Shown here in pieces: positions 6,531 to 6,795 of a DNA stretch of 6,795 nucleotides. The DNA is from Clostridia bacterium (GTDB taxonomy: Bacteria; UBA6262; WVXT01; JAUXBS01): contig JAUXDE010000089.1 in the NCBI GenBank assembly GCA_030618495.1, positions 1 to 6,795 of the forward strand, given 5' to 3'. The position numbers and the translations under genes are program-made. How positions within the stretch are numbered: position 1 is the first letter of the stretch; each line of letters begins with the position of its first letter. The notes beneath the pieces were generated by a model. It made no database searches. It was given only the letters and a program-made list of their open reading frames with translations, and was not told the DNA's origin.

Positions 6531-6795
6531 TGGACGAAACATATTCAAGAAAACGTAAGAGAATAACACCTGCCATAGCCATGGCGCCGTTGATAGACAT
6601 GGTGTTCATACTGCTTATATTCTTCATGCTTACCACAACCCTGGTACAGCAGACAGGGGTTGAGGTTAAGAAGCCCAAGGCAGTAAGTTCGCAATTACTG
6701 CCAAGGAAAAACATCCTTGTTACCATTACCAGGGAAAAGGAGTTCTTCCTGGAAGGCAAGCAGATGGACTGGGAATCCTTCAAGAAAGCCCTGGC
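6530..6795 (+). CDS. exbD: ExbD/TolR-family motor subunit (3' partial)
   Basis: The first 88 residues are visible and the frame runs off the right edge; a full family member is about 130-150 residues. A basic cytoplasmic tail (SRKRKR) leads into a single transmembrane helix, PLIDMVFILLIFFMLTTT (20-37), with the conserved proton-carrying Asp at position 23, matching Asp25 of E. coli ExbD. The following GVEVKKPKA resembles the family's segment after the helix, and the start of the periplasmic domain (NILVTITREKEFFLEGKQ) follows. It forms the stator/motor with ExbB, through which proton flow energises TonB. The start is secured by the Shine-Dalgarno core 7 nt upstream and the overlap with the exbB stop. 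A second exbD or a tonB gene to the right would be expected but is not seen. Confidence 0.9.
   Translation, partial: MDETYSRKRKRITPAIAMAPLIDMVFILLIFFMLTTTLVQQTGVEVKKPKAVSSQLLPRKNILVTITREKEFFLEGKQMDWESFKKAL

Overview
The window looks like part of the chromosome of an uncultured Gram-negative (two-membrane) bacterium. Three things suggest this: an outer-membrane TonB-dependent receptor, a small beta-barrel whose last residue is Phe, and an ExbB/ExbD inner-membrane motor. The codon style (many ATA Ile and AGG/AGA Arg codons in moderate-GC genes, with very AT-rich gaps) and a surface protein with a YPNP-type C-terminal sorting domain fit FCB-like or candidate-phylum lineages. The sequence does not allow a species or phylum call. 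Every supported gene is on the + strand.

Region 1 (1-2000) is the 3' part of a large secreted protein. It has several Ig/fibronectin-like modules, a domain ending in an HFSVY motif, and a C-terminal domain of the Por-secretion/FlgD-like type. Its signal peptide and true start lie left of the window. Region 2 (2001-2279) holds no gene. It contains a probable intrinsic terminator for region 1, a bulged inverted repeat, and an AT-rich promoter-like stretch with a 14-bp palindrome between its -35 and -10 elements.

Region 3 (2289-6795, open at the right edge) looks like one operon of five genes. In order they are a small lipoprotein with YwqK/MORN-like repeats, a small outer-membrane beta-barrel of unknown function, an 840-residue TonB-dependent receptor with an N-terminal carboxypeptidase-regulatory-like domain, ExbB, and ExbD (truncated by the window edge). 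Gaps within the operon are 16, 2 and 48 nt, followed by a 1-nt overlap, and no terminator-like hairpin is visible between the genes. The simplest reading is a self-contained energised outer-membrane uptake system. ExbB/ExbD would use proton flow to drive a TonB protein, probably encoded just to the right. TonB would then open the receptor, and the lipoprotein and small barrel would be envelope accessories. The substrate cannot be read from the sequence.

The points most worth a second look are the missing standard start codon of the small barrel gene, the uncommon lipoprotein plus small-barrel partners of the TonB module, the Pro/Thr-rich repeat-bearing insert inside the receptor's N-terminal domain, and the structured intergenic region.
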